A stretch of 31,002 nucleotides of DNA from Chara braunii (lineage: Eukaryota; Streptophyta; Charophyceae; Charales; Characeae): contig BFEA01000405.1 of assembly GCA_003427395.1 (NCBI GenBank), positions 680,114 through 711,115 of the forward strand. The letters are read 5' to 3'. The translations under genes were made by a program, and so were the position numbers. A model generated the notes under the pieces. That model was not told where the DNA came from. It did not search any database and saw only the letters and a program-made list of their open reading frames with translations. Positions 19,878 to 30,169 of the stretch are shown piece after piece; the stretch's first letter is position 1; every line of letters begins with the position of its first letter.

Positions 19878-20602
19878 NNNNNNNNNNNNNNNNNNNNNNN
19901 NNNNNNNNNNNNNNNNNNNNNNNNNNNNNNNNNNNNNNNNNNNNNNNNNNNNNNNNNNNNNNNNNNNNNNNNNNNNNNNNNNNNNNNNNNNNNNNNNNNN
20001 NNNNNNNNNNNNNNNNNNNNNNNNNNNNNNNNNNNNNNNNNNNNNNNNNNNNNNNNNNNNNNNNNNNNNNNNNNNNNNNNNNNNNNNNNNNNNNNNNNNN
20101 NNNNNNNNNNNNNNNNNNNNNNNNNNNNNNNNNNNNNNNNNNNNNNNNNNNNNNNNNNNNNNNNNNNNNNNNNNNNNNNNNNNNNNNNNNNNNNNNNNNN
20201 NNNNNNNNNNNNNNNNNNNNNNNNNNNNNNNNNNNNNNNNNNNNNNNNNNNNNNNNNNNNNNNNNNNNNNNNNNNNNNNNNNNNNNNNNNNNNNNNNNNN
20301 NNNNNNNNNNNNNNNNNNNNNNNNNNNNNNNNNNNNNNNNNNNNNNNNNNNNNNNNNNNNNNNNNNNNNNNNNNNNNNNNNNNNNNNNNNNNNNNNNNNN
20401 NNNNNNNNNNNNNNNNNNNNNNNNNNNNNNNNNNNNNNNNNNNNNNNNNNNNNNNNNNNNNNNNNNNNNNNNNNNNNNNNNNNNNNNNNNNNNNNNNNNN
20501 NNNNNNNNNNNNNNNNNNNNNNNNNNNNNNNNNNNNNNNNNNNNNNNNNNNNNNNNNNNNNNNNNNNNNNNNNNNNNNNNNNNNNNNNNNNNNNNNNNNN
20601 NN
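19878..20602. other. Assembly gap (725 N)
   Basis: All N. Frames translated through it are meaningless. The flanking sequences are complementary tetranucleotide arms, which likely caused the assembly break. Confidence 1.
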
Positions 20603-20625
20603 TTTTTTTTTTTCCCGTTTAATCA

Positions 20626-20641
20626 ATGAGTCAATCAATCC

Positions 20642-20673
<32 letters not shown>

Positions 20674-20703
20674 GTCGTGGGGGGGGGCGACCCCGCCCCC
20701 ACA

Positions 20704-20737
<34 letters not shown>
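20626..20737. repeat. (TCAA)n arms right of the gap
   Basis: Two TCAA blocks (20626-20672 and 20703-20737) separated by a G-rich/C-rich hairpin (GGGGGGG and CCCCGCCCCC), then an A run to 20758. Confidence 0.95.
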
Positions 20738-20936
20738 CAAAAAAAAAAAAAAAAAAAACGCGTTATTTTTTTCTTTTTTCTTTTTTTCGACTCGGTTGGC
20801 TAAGCCCCCGAACCAAAAGTTGTTTTTTTTTCAATTTTTTTTGTGTGGGGGGGTGGGGCAGGGGATGCGCCGCCCAATGGTGCTTCCAGAATCCCGACAC
20901 CCCCTCCCTTCTGGCTGCCACGTGGCGCCAAAGTCG

Positions 20937-20987
20937 CGCGTCCGCGCGGACGCGTCCACGGGCTTGCGGACTCGGCCGCGGCCGCGG
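20937..20987. repeat. GC palindromes near the transposon right end
   Basis: CGCGTCCGCGCGGACGCG (20937-20954) is a perfect 18-bp palindrome, and CCGCGGCCGCGG (20976-20987) a perfect 12-bp palindrome. The left end has a matching GTCCGCG-C-CGCGGAC at about 19487-19501. Such subterminal palindromes are plausible transposase-binding or structural sites. Confidence 0.9.
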
Positions 20988-21534
20988 ACTTGGCCGCGCC
21001 TGTCCGCCGCTGGGGGGTATTCATAGTACGAGAGAGAGAGATTGGTGACATTTAGATGCAGACTCGACATTGGGCTTCAAACATTTGACGAGGGATTATT
21101 TGGGACTTGTATTGAAGACTTGGAGTTGATGATATTTTCGTCTTCCTCCTCCTCTTTCTCTGATCCCCTACTCTTCGTTTGGGTATGGTCTGGACCTGCC
21201 GCATTCTTCGTGTGTGTAGCGCTAGACCCCCTTCACACCTTATGATCAGTATGATGTATGTTTGGTCTGCATTGCGACATTGGTTGGGTTGGTCATTGGT
21301 ATTCTAGCACTTTGTTGCGCTGTCTTTTACTACGTGAGAGGTTAGTCCCGGTCAGGTCAAAGCTTATATCTAAGTCTTCCACTGCGCTACAAAGTACCAT
21401 TTTGTATGTATCAGGATGTTCACTTCTTGTTGAGATTCCACTAACACTGCATTCAATTTGTCTATTCAATCCTTTTTATCACATTACGGATCATTGGCTA
21501 TATATATACATTGCCCAACTGGACATGTAACAAT

Positions 21535-21546
21535 TGGTATCAAAGC
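21535..21546 (+). other. Primer-binding site, initiator-Met tRNA type
   Basis: TGGTATCAAAGC agrees with the usual TGGTATCAGAGC at 11 of 12 positions and lies 2 bp after the LTR end at 21532, exactly where a primer-binding site is expected. Confidence 0.8.
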
Positions 21547-22073
21547 ACCGCACGTGAATCACGACAACCTGATCTGACACATGTGCGGGGACTAAGTAGT
21601 TAACTAGTTTTGATTGATTGATTGATTAAAGCATACTAATTGGCCTCCAAAATCACGATTTTGACCTAACTGCCAAAAAAAAAAAAAAAAATTCTCTTTT
21701 GAATCTTTTCTTGGATTTTGTTTTTCCACTATTTTTGTGGTGGAAAATCGCAATAGCGCAACACCTTAAATTTCCGTTTTCGTTTCTCTTATGAAAATTC
21801 GAAATTTCGTTGTTGGAAATTCAGAATCTCTTTTTTTCGAAAATTTCAATTTCCTTTTGCAATTTCCCGTTATTTGAAAATCCGCAGTTATCATTTTCCA
21901 AACTGCGTGTACTCTCATCAGAGTAATTATGAATATGTTTTTGCAACTTTTTTGTATTTTGTTTTCGGAATTCTTCAATTCTTTTATCGAATAATCATTT
22001 GCAGTCTGAAAGTTCGAAATTGTTTTCCTCATTGGTAATTTCGCACTTCAGGGGGAGCTGGGAGACCTTTTTT

Positions 22074-22104
<31 letters not shown>

Positions 22105-22490
22105 GGGGGGGAACAATGCTCCAATCTGTTTGTGGGAAGCTTCACTTGCTGGGAACCGCACCCTGCGTCCCATTTGAAACATGAAACATGTTTGAATATA
22201 AAGAAAAACTTTGAGATGTCAGGACTCTTACTCGGTTTTGTCTAAAACTAGAATCATGATCAATTACCAGCCTATTCGATGAAGAACCCCACGAGATAGG
22301 CTAAAATTTAAAAAAAAATCCAAAAAAATCTGAAAAAATATGAGAAGTTTCCTTCTAAGCTGCACGAAGGGACTAATATAAGAAAATTCTGAATTTTTTT
22401 AGAAAATATCGCCACCACAAAGATCCTACAAATGTTCAAAACCCTCAGAATCCCTAGCAATCCCTTCTCAAATTCTTCCAACGCTTCCTT
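21547..22490. other. AT-rich LTR-element body or spacer, with a T16G28 homopolymer junction
   Basis: No gag or pol seen. The AT-rich stretch 21700-22030 repeats GAAATTTC/GAAAATTTC-type words on both strands. At 22068-22083 there are 16 T followed at once by 28 G (22084-22111), preceded by a purine-rich AGGGGGAGCTGGGAGA that resembles a polypurine tract, though no LTR follows it. Confidence 0.5.
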
Positions 22491-22494
22491 ACCC

Positions 22495-24600
22495 CCTACC
22501 GGGCTCATCGAGGCCTCATACCCCCACCATGTACAGGGCAACACGACTCGCCCGAGCTCCCACCAGAGTCGTCCCAGCAACAACCCTTAGTTGTTCCCTG
22601 GAATGCCCACCCAAGAGCATTCCCAGATCTCTCTACCAGGCCTCACACTCCTGCATCAGCAGGTTACAGGGCAACACCCCAGTACCGATCAACGTCGTTC
22701 TGGCACCGGACAGCCGCAGATCACTTAGTATAACAACAATGGAGTCTCCTAAAATGAGTTGCTAGGAGTCCCCTGCATCACAAATCATTTGTAAGACGAC
22801 CATTGACGACCATTTTTGTTTTTGAGAACTATCAAGAGAATTAAAGGAGAGGTTATGAATGACTACTCACCTCTTTTCGAATGCTCAGAAGAGTCAGAAC
22901 CTCTAGACTCCCAAACAAAACTCTCTAAAATTGTCCAACAGTGTCTTATTCCCTGTCGAGCTCTCCCAGGCCTCACACCCCCACCTGGCTAGGTTACAGA
23001 GCAGCACGACTCGCCCCAGCTCCGGCCAGCGTCGTCCCAACAGCTACCCTTGGTTGTCCCTTGGAATGCCCACCCCAAAGCATCCCCATATCTCTTTACC
23101 ATGCCGCACACTCCTGCTATCAGCAGGTTACAGGGCAACACCCCAGCACCGGCCAGCGTCATTCTCGCATCGAACAACCGCAAATCCATGAACGTATCAG
23201 TATCAAACAGCTTAAAGCGAGTTTCTAGGAGTCCCTAGAATTCTAAAACATTCTCTCTTTTCTTTTAACAAAATTTAGTGGTATTTGAGGTAAATTTCGG
23301 AGACTATCCACAAGCGAAAATCCCAGCAATTGTCTTCAAACACTCTAAAGCGCCACAGGGTCCTAACACCCCCGAAGTCCTCAGACATTGTGTTATTCCC
23401 TACCAAGCTCTATCAAGCCTCTCACCAGCACTATAAGTTAGAGGGCAAGGCAACTCACCCCGACTCCGTCCAGCATCGTCTTCGATAGGAACCCTTGATT
23501 GTCCCATGAAATGCCCCCCTTAGGCATTCCCAAATCTCTCTACCGGGCCTCAAGGTCATGCTGTCAACAAGTTACAGGGTCAACCCCCCAGCACCAACCA
23601 GCATTGTTCTGGCATCGAGAAACTGCAGATCCATGAATAAAACAACATAAAAAATCGCCTCAAAAAAATTGCAAGGAGTCCCAAGAGCCTGATAGCGTTC
23701 TACCATAACCACCGAGAACAATCACAAGCTCTAGAGGATTTTGTTTTTTGTTTTTTTTTTAACGAGATCGGACATGAGTGACATACAACAAATTAAAAGC
23801 AAAAAACCCGAACCGAAACCACCGACTAACAAACTTCTCACACAACAATTGGAAAAAAACAAAGTCCGCATGATCAGTCCTCAAACCGTAACGCGTTGGT
23901 CTCATAACCGCCTATGCTAGGGTTACATGGCACCCCCATGCCCCATTACCAACCAGCCTGGTATAGACGGCAAGGAGTGCCTTCATCCCTCGACAACTCC
24001 CATTACCCGCACGCCCCTAGGTGACAGGGATAAAACCCCAGCAACTGTTGTGTCGAACGTGGTGGTTCTGCCTTCCTCCCTCGATAAAGCTCCCCAAGCC
24101 TCACGCTCTCCCGGGTTACAGAGCAACACTCCAACACTGTCCTGCGTCGTCCCAACTACGTCCTTCTGACCTACTAACGAAGACTTAGGCCCTTCCCCTG
24201 TTACACCCCCTTACGAAGTTCCACCCGTCCGTGCGAATAATCTGCTTCCCTTAATCGTATGTTTTTTGGCTAAAAAAATACCTAGTTGACAATTTGCAGA
24301 AAAGTTGTGGAGACTATAACAACCCTACTCAGGCTCGCCAACGCAATCATACTCTCTGCCTGAGTCTGGCCAGCCTCACACCCCCACCGCTAGGTTACAG
24401 GGCAACACAACTCACCCTAGCTCCAACCGACATCTTCCAAGCAACAACCCTTGGTTATTCTGTGAGATGTCCGCCCCTAAGCATCCCTTGATCTCTCTAC
24501 CAGGCCTCATGCTCCTGCTTCACAGGTTACAGGGCAACACCCCAGCACCGACCCGAGTTGTTCTGGCATCGAAAAACCAGAGATCCACAATTATGACAAC
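22495..24600. repeat. Higher-order tandem repeat, five ~445-485 bp units
   Basis: Each unit holds two related parts: CCTCACAC-YCC, then AGGTTACAGGGCAACAC, then an ACYCxCC/CAGCGTCGTYC segment. The GTTACAG-type motif occurs in pairs at 22531/22663, 22992/23126, 23437/23571 and 24392/24525, i.e. 132-134 bp apart. A more diverged member lies at 23921-24130. Unit spacing is 461, 445, 484 and 471 bp. A GGAATGCCCACCC-type linker joins the two parts. Frames on both strands are short and unrelated between units, so I see no coding function; a satellite or the remains of an amplified gene are the options. Confidence 0.8.
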
Positions 24601-25671
24601 AAATAGGCACACCTAAGAAGATTTGCTAACATTCTTTAATGAGAGAAGCCTTATCAGAAAACACTAATAATTGGAACATGGAAAATCACGTCAAACTTTG
24701 AAAGTTTAAAACAAAATCATCGAAGCAACCAAGATCAATAGATTAGGTAGAATTCATCACGAATCATTGACAAATTAGAAAATAGAATCATGACAATTTA
24801 AAAAATATATCTATGGCAAAATTTAAAAAACCTATATGAACTATTATTAGCATTTACGAATAGGATCGAAATAAGACTTTCGATAGGTTTTTGGAAATCA
24901 ACATCAGAGTATACGTATGAATTTTCTGCCTGCAGGTATAAAGATTTTACGAATTAGAATACCCGACTAGAATTGTTCTTTGGGAATTTGAAATAAAAAG
25001 TAGGTCAGAAAATTTACTAGATGTTGTAATTTGAAGACTTAGATGGTTATATGAATACAAAACAAAAATGGTCGACCATCAATTATGAAAAAAAGGAAAT
25101 TACGAATTGAGAATAAAAAAAAAATCAGACAAAAATCAGATTTAGAGTTCATTCGTTGGATGTCGAGATCGAAAAATATTAGAAGATATCAAAACACCAA
25201 TGAGACATCCCTAACCATCAAATCATCTAACGGAGCAGTACTTTATGGTTCAATTATAAAAAACGTTGCACTCAGAGTTTCTGTCGCTACGTGATGTCGC
25301 CTTGAACTTTACCTCAAATCACCAATCACTGCAGACCATCACACACCGCTCCGCTCCCGCAATCCCCTTATCCAACTGCTCGACCGCTGCCCAGACCAAA
25401 CTCAGCCCCTGCCTCTTCCTATAGAAGGAGTCACTCCTCCTCCCCATAGGCAGTGCTAGTATAGCCTTACGACAAAGTGCACAAACCAGAAGAGATTATT
25501 GAGACGCCCCCACCTCCCTTTTACTCCCTGAACGTGGTTACGTTGTGAATGACTATGTCAAGCCCATCAACAGAGCTTCACAGAGAATTCAGTCAAGATC
25601 CAACGACCCATGACAACAAAGAACCGGAGAAGCAAGAGACAGAGATTAAACACAGTGGACAAAAGGAGTGG
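24601..25671. other. AT-rich spacer, no gene recognised
   Basis: 24600-25290 is AT-rich with no recognisable frame. 25300-25670 is more GC-balanced and precedes the candidate LTR. Frames here have no familiar domain. Confidence 0.4.
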
Positions 25672-26109
25672 TGTTATAACCCTACGCCACGTGCCCCCCC
25701 CCCCCCACAAGACTACTCAAACCACACGCCCCGCAAACCAAACACCCCTCCTGTCTCCACATCCACGAAAGTCTCTAAGAAGCGCCATCGCCACACAAAA
25801 TATTGACCTGTCGTGCCCTCGTGAAAGTGCCATCGCAGCTTCGAGTCTCAACGCGTGTTGGTGCACCTGTCATTTCGTCTTAGGCATGCGCGACGCTTTG
25901 TAGCCATGCGCCGCCATTGGGAGCTGGGAGGCCTATTGAACTTGCAAACAATTTTTCTTTTCTTCTCTCCCGATTTTTTTTTGCAAAGTTCAAACTTTTC
26001 CTTTTTGATTGGTGACTCCTTATCTGGGCGATCAACCCATCCCTCCCCACCTATGTTGTTGCCCCCTCTGGTCTTCTCTATATGTCTCTGGGTACTCGCT
26101 GCAGCGACA
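25672..26109 (+). mobile_element. Candidate 5' LTR of the Ty3/gypsy element
   Basis: Starts TGTTATAACCC and ends GCAGCGACA, i.e. TG...CA, about 438 bp, just upstream of gag. A run of 13 C lies near 25695. CTCTATATGTCTCTGG near the right end could hold a TATA-like promoter. The 3' LTR would lie beyond the window, so the ends cannot be checked by comparison. Confidence 0.4.
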
Positions 26110-26110
26110 T

Positions 26111-26122
26111 TGGTGAGTTGCC
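26111..26122 (+). other. Possible primer-binding site
   Basis: TGGTGAGTTGCC begins with the TGG expected from a tRNA CCA end and lies 1 bp after the candidate LTR end. I cannot name the matching tRNA. Confidence 0.25.
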
Positions 26123-26232
26123 ACGTGAGCAGGCCACGTCAGCAGACCACGTAAGCAGCACATGTCAACCGACAGCCGCGCCACGTCACCAGCCGAGCAA
26201 TGCCACATCAACAATAGGGGGTGCCACGTCAG
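26121..26232 (+). promoter_or_regulatory. Array of CCACGTCA-type ACGT motifs before gag
   Basis: CCACGTGAGC, CCACGTCAGC and CCACGTAAGC recur at exactly 13-bp steps (ACGT cores at 26123, 26136, 26149), followed by further CCACGTCA copies (26183, 26226) and degenerate CCACATCA/ACATGTCA forms. CACGTG and TGACGTGG are binding cores of plant bZIP/bHLH factors. Its position between the candidate LTR and gag would suit a regulatory leader, but it may be only a minisatellite. Confidence 0.5.
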
Positions 26233-26299
26233 AAGTCCTCCGGCCTGGTCTATGCTCATGCGCTTACAAACAGCCGACATGGATTAGAAGTCCGGGGAA

Positions 26300-27827
26300 A
26301 TGGCCGAGGCCTATCAGGCCCGGATGCTGGTTTTGATTACCGAAACAAAAAAACAAGCGGATGAGGTAGCAACCGTAGTGAATAAGAAGGCAGAGGATGT
26401 CGAGAAGGCACGTCTGTCGGCAATCAAACAACAGCGCCAGTAAGACGAGGCAACAACAAAGGCTGCCGATGAAGAACGGATTCAAAGACGTGAGAAAATA
26501 TTCAACGCAGAGTGAGCTTTGCTCACAATGGCAGCGGACTGGCGAGTCGAGACCGAGAATGGTAAGATGGAAGAGAGTGAAAACAAGATCGCTCTACTCC
26601 TCACCCATTTCACAGATCTTCTGGCAACGTGCATTGCACAGCAGGAGGACATCCACATCCTCGACGACGAGGTTCAGACGCACAACAAGGCGTTTGATCA
26701 AATCAACAGTCGCCTCCAGCAGTTGGAACAACGACCCGTCGCCGCCCCCGATGCCAGCTCCTCCAACACCCCCAATCGCCTCAATCCATTGGAGATCGAT
26801 GTCGGAACCCTCAAGAACGACGCGCAGCTACAACAAACCGCCACTCAACAACTGGAGCAGCGGATCTCTGCTGTCGCCGCCACACCAAGTTCGGCACCGC
26901 GCGAGACGACTCCAAAGTTCGATGGTCAGGAGATCTTCTGCGATTTGACGAAGACGGACCCAATTCCGTGGTTACGTAAGTTCGAGCTCAAGTTGCAGCT
27001 ACACCACGGACAAGCATCAATCGTACTTATACTCCCGGTCGGGGGGCGCGTGCCAAGCATGGTTGGACAGTCTCTTGTCCAAGTACGGGGAAGTAGCTAC
27101 CAACTTGTACACCAAGATCAGCGGAGAAGATCTAAAGGCGGTGTGGTATAAGCGGTTCCAAGTAGAGCCACCGAAGATCAAGGCAATGGACAAATTGTTG
27201 ACCTTCGAACAAGGCACTCTGCCGATTGTTGACTAGATTGCCGATTACCAACGCTTGACATCCGTCACAGACATTCAGATGGGCTTCAAGGCCATCAAAC
27301 ACTACTTCATCACGAGGTCGTGTCTGGCGTTGGGCAACTCCTTGACTCACATCGAGGACACCCTGACAACAACGATAGAGCTCTTCGACAAGGCCGCGCA
27401 GATCATTGTCAAGAACAAGGAGGCTAAGAACCTCAACCGTTCGTCTGCGACAGGCCCGAGCAGAGATCAGCATTGACCGAAAGTTGTCATGGTCACGACG
27501 ACAATACCAACCGACCCTTCTAGCGAGGCTGTGTGTACCAATGAAGGGGACAAACTCGCAGCCGCCCGGGATGGTGGCCACCCCGGTAAAGGCAGAGGAC
27601 GAGGCAAGACGAAGACAAACACCGCATCTATCCCCGGGCACGGCGCAGCAACTCCAACCCCATGGTCCTACTACGGTCTCTCCGAACGTGCGTACAAGCT
27701 ACACACGAGATTCCGCTATTGTCAGTGGTGTAACAACGATCTCCATGACAGAGTGGGCTGCTCGTCGAAAGGCAAAGGCAAATCGGGAAACTTAGCATCG
27801 CCGGGAGTGAATCGACGACACTCTTGA
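26300..27827 (+). pseudogene. gag: Ty3/gypsy gag (capsid/nucleocapsid), decayed
   Basis: The frame starts at ATG 26300 (MAEAYQARM). It first encodes an Ala/Lys/Glu-rich coiled coil with a TAA at 26441 and a TGA at 26513, then a second helical segment with NSRLQQLEQRPVAAP. The capsid-like region follows: PWLRKFELKLQL (26960) and, after a one-base shift near 27005, GACQAWLDSLLSKYG, YKRFQVEPPKIKAMDKL, an in-frame TAG at 27234, and QMGFKAIKHYF. A further TGA lies at 27474. The basic tail has a canonical CCHC knuckle, CX2CX4HX4C (27720-27761), which in living elements binds the genomic RNA. Gag forms the virus-like particle in which reverse transcription takes place. Stops and the frameshift show this copy is dead. 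Confidence 0.85.
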
Positions 27828-28819
27828 CGCCTTCAGAACTGATCGCTTCGCGGGTGACCGCCCTTCGTTCCAAGCCACATGCGGAAGTCGATAGTCATCC
27901 TCTCCGGCTCGATCCTACGCTGGGTACTCATGCTCAAGGACAAGACGTGTATGAGGCATCTTCTCCGTCCGACAGCGCCGACTTATCGTCTTCAAGTGGT
28001 TTTTCACGACATTCGGCGCGCAAGTTCAACATAGAGGTCTTGGACCCGCTCACGTCGGATGATTTCGCATGGCTTCCTCTCTCGACCACGGGCCGCTTGC
28101 CGGGACCACAATGCGCAGCATTATGCGCTTATCTCCACACATATCTATCCTTCTATGCACCACCAACTTCACTGACGGATGACGAAGCTGTTGTGGGGGA
28201 CATCCTTGCGTATGTTACCAAGGTGGCTCGTGAGTTTCGCAAGTAGTGGTACGATGACAACAACGCACCGCTCCTCTATGTCCGCATCCAAGTTCGGCAA
28301 GCGTCCTGCAGCGCTTTGATGGATAGCGGCGCGGCTCACAATTTCATGAGCCAAACCTTTATGCAAAGGGCTGGCCTTGGCGCCCAAGTTCGGAGGAAGG
28401 CTAACCCGACGGCAATCAAGTTGGCGGACGGAAGGATGCAACAACTTATTGACCGTTACATCTAGGCCGTACCGGTATATTTCGCATCTCATGCATGCGA
28501 ACCGGTGACGTTCGACATTTTGGACATGGACTTCGATATCATTTTGGGAATGCCTTGGCTTGCAAGTGCGGATCACACACTCAACTTCCAGCAGCGGACT
28601 CTTACCGTTCGGGACGCCTTCGGTGCCGAAGTGTCGTGTACTATTCCTCTTCCGCACCCCTCGATCCGGTGCCAAGTGGTGATGGCCAAGTCGTTCCAGG
28701 CTACTTGCGCTTACGAGCAGCCCGACGAGATAGGCCTATGCTTCCTACGGACCGTTGCGATAGCTAATTCTTCCCCCACAGACTTGTCTTCGGACCCCCT
28801 GTGTGGTGCGGTTGCTTGA
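27824..28819 (+). pseudogene. pol: Ty3/gypsy protease region of pol, decayed
   Basis: A single frame runs from about 27824 to 28819, broken by TAG at 28244 and TAG at 28463. The first 140 codons are a Ser/Pro-rich linker. The retropepsin domain follows: LYVRIQVRQASCSALMDSGA, with the catalytic DSGA at 28322-28333, and ends with the typical FDIILGMPWLASADH (about 28535-28580). Retropepsin is an aspartic protease that works as a dimer to cut the polyprotein. The frame ends at 28819 and continues one frame over as reverse transcriptase, so a frameshift lies near 28800. Order gag-protease-RT agrees with Ty3/gypsy. Confidence 0.85.
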
Positions 28820-29111
28820 CGAGTTCACCGACATCTTAGAGTCACCTACAGGTGTAGTGCCGGATCGGCCGATCTCTCACGAGATCATTCTTGAGGCCGG
28901 GGTCATGCCCCGAAAAGGTTCCATTTACCGCATGAGCGAGGAAAAGTTTATGGTCCTCCGCGCACAACTCGACGACTTGTTGGACAAGGGCAGGATCCGC
29001 CCTAGTAGCTCCCCATATGGAGCACCGGTTCTCTTTGTACGGAAGAAGAACAAGGATTTATGATTGTGCATCGACTACCACAAGCTCAATGTGCAAACCG
29101 TCAAGAATGCG
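28803..29111 (+). pseudogene. pol: Ty3/gypsy reverse transcriptase, N-terminal part
   Basis: Starts with LLDEFTDILESPTGVVPDRP, then the conserved HEIILEAGVMPRKGSIYRMS, LLDKGRIRPSSSPYGAPVLF and VRKKNKDL. A TGA at 29061 replaces the Arg codon usual before LCIDY, and the usual Arg of DYRKLN is His (DYHKLN). These are RT motifs 1-2, which grip template and primer. The frame stops at 29111, where a DNA transposon is inserted, and resumes in the same phase at 30647. Confidence 0.9.
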
Positions 29112-29354
29112 CTGTGTATCTTTTTAACGCAGAACGGGGGAATTAAACTCCCGTTGAATCCCGTTAAATTCAAAAAAATCCCATTGAATTCGCGTTAAAT
29201 ACGAAAATGGGCCTTCCGCGCTTTTCGGAAAAACGAAATTGATGGGTGGGGTCCGGACCACGTGGCTCTAGGCAAAAAAAAAAATTAAAAAAAATCCCCC
29301 CAACCCCTGAAGCACCTCCCATCCGCCCCCATATCCCCCAACCCCCAACGCCCA

Positions 29355-29670
29355 GTTATGTGTCTGTAGGTGTGTTATGTGTGTGCTTATCTGTGTATGT
29401 GTGTGCCTGCCGTGAGAGTGTGTCTGTGCATGAATATGAACGTATGCGCGTGTGTTTGTGTATATGTGTGTTTGTAAGTGTGTGTGTGTGTCTGTCTGTG
29501 CTTGTAAGTGTATGTGTGTGTTTGTAAGTGTGTGTGTGTATGTGTATGTGTATGTTTGTGTATGTGTGTGTTTGTATGTGTATGTGTGTGTTTGTGTATG
29601 TGTGTGTTTGTAAGTGTGTGTGTGCGTAAGTGTAAGCGTGTCTGTGCCTGCGCGTGAGAGTGTGTCTCGC
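29355..29670. repeat. GT-rich microsatellite inside the transposon
   Basis: Long TGTGTG/TATGTG/TTTGTAAG composite. Repeats of TGTGTGTTTGTAAGTGTG suggest a higher-order unit of about 30-60 bp. Frames on both strands (VCVCVS; THTYTH) are by-products. Confidence 0.9.
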
Positions 29671-30169
29671 CTTACTCACAACCTCGTTCCCCAACACACA
29701 GATTTCACTTGCACCCAAGGACCACCCTGCGCCCCACCCAGCTTACAGCAGTGCAACTCGGCTATGGCTGCCTGCTCCTTCCTGCTTGCCCGTGAGCGCG
29801 TGAGTGCCAGCGAGCTACAGCGTGGCAGCGCTTACGCAGCATGCAGCCAGCACCCGATTGCCCAATGTGGAGGGAGGCCCTTTGCTATATCGAAGTGGCC
29901 TGCCTGTTTTCAGTCCCAGGAAGCTTCCAGTAGGCCCTGGTAGCCTGAGGCACAGCACGAACGAGAACAGGTCTTGGGCCTGAGGTGGTCACATGCCCTT
30001 AACCGCCTTTGGCCTGTGTTTGGCCCAGTACCCGTATCCAGCCCAGGGTCTGTTTTCCATACATTCACACAGGCGACCCAGGACCTGGGTTCCCTCAACC
30101 AACTGACGCCAGACTCATGCAACCTGCTACAGGCCCAATTTTGTGTGTGTGTGTTTTTTTTTTTCCTTT

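Larger units (their letters stand above)
19410..21034. mobile_element. DNA transposon (hAT-like by 8-bp target duplication) containing the assembly gap
   Basis: TACGAGAG occurs at 19410-19417 and 21027-21034, flanking a 1,609-bp element (19418-21026). The element ends are imperfect inverted repeats: CTACGAAACACCC at the left and CTATGAATACCCC when the right end is read inward, both followed by GC-rich sequence. An 8-bp duplication is characteristic of the hAT superfamily. The visible parts hold no transposase, only palindromes, homopolymers and TTGA/TCAA tetranucleotide arms around the gap, so it is probably non-autonomous. It sits inside the LTR at 18535-21532. Confidence 0.7.
18535..21532 (+). 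mobile_element. 5' LTR of a retrotransposon, split by a DNA transposon
   Basis: The ends TGTTACATGT (18535-18544) and ACATGTAACA (21523-21532) are perfect 10-bp inverted repeats with the TG...CA termini of LTRs, and a tRNA-Met primer-binding site begins 2 bp after the right end. Removing the inserted DNA transposon and one target duplication (1,617 bp) leaves a 1,381-bp LTR. It carries an internal ~46-bp tandem repeat and (GA)n runs. The bases before 18535 do not match those after 21532, so this is not a solo LTR with its target duplication. No gag or pol follows in the next kilobase, so the body is either non-coding, deleted or rearranged. Confidence 0.75.

Noticed and set aside
19577-21026. 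Long open frames of 250-386 codons on both strands
   Set aside because: They are almost wholly translated N bases of the assembly gap.
18535-21532. Solo LTR formed by recombination
   Set aside because: The bases left of 18535 are not repeated after 21532, and a primer-binding site follows, so it is a 5' LTR.
22068-22083. 3' LTR start after a polypurine tract
   Set aside because: AGGGGGAGCTGGGAGA looks like a polypurine tract, but the following T16G28 is not an LTR start and does not match TGTTACATGT.
27132-28675. Minus-strand frames of 168-169 codons
   Set aside because: Antisense shadows of the gypsy gag and protease frames.
29246-29718. Frames rich in VCVCVS or THTYTH
   Set aside because: Readings of the GT-rich microsatellite inside the transposon.
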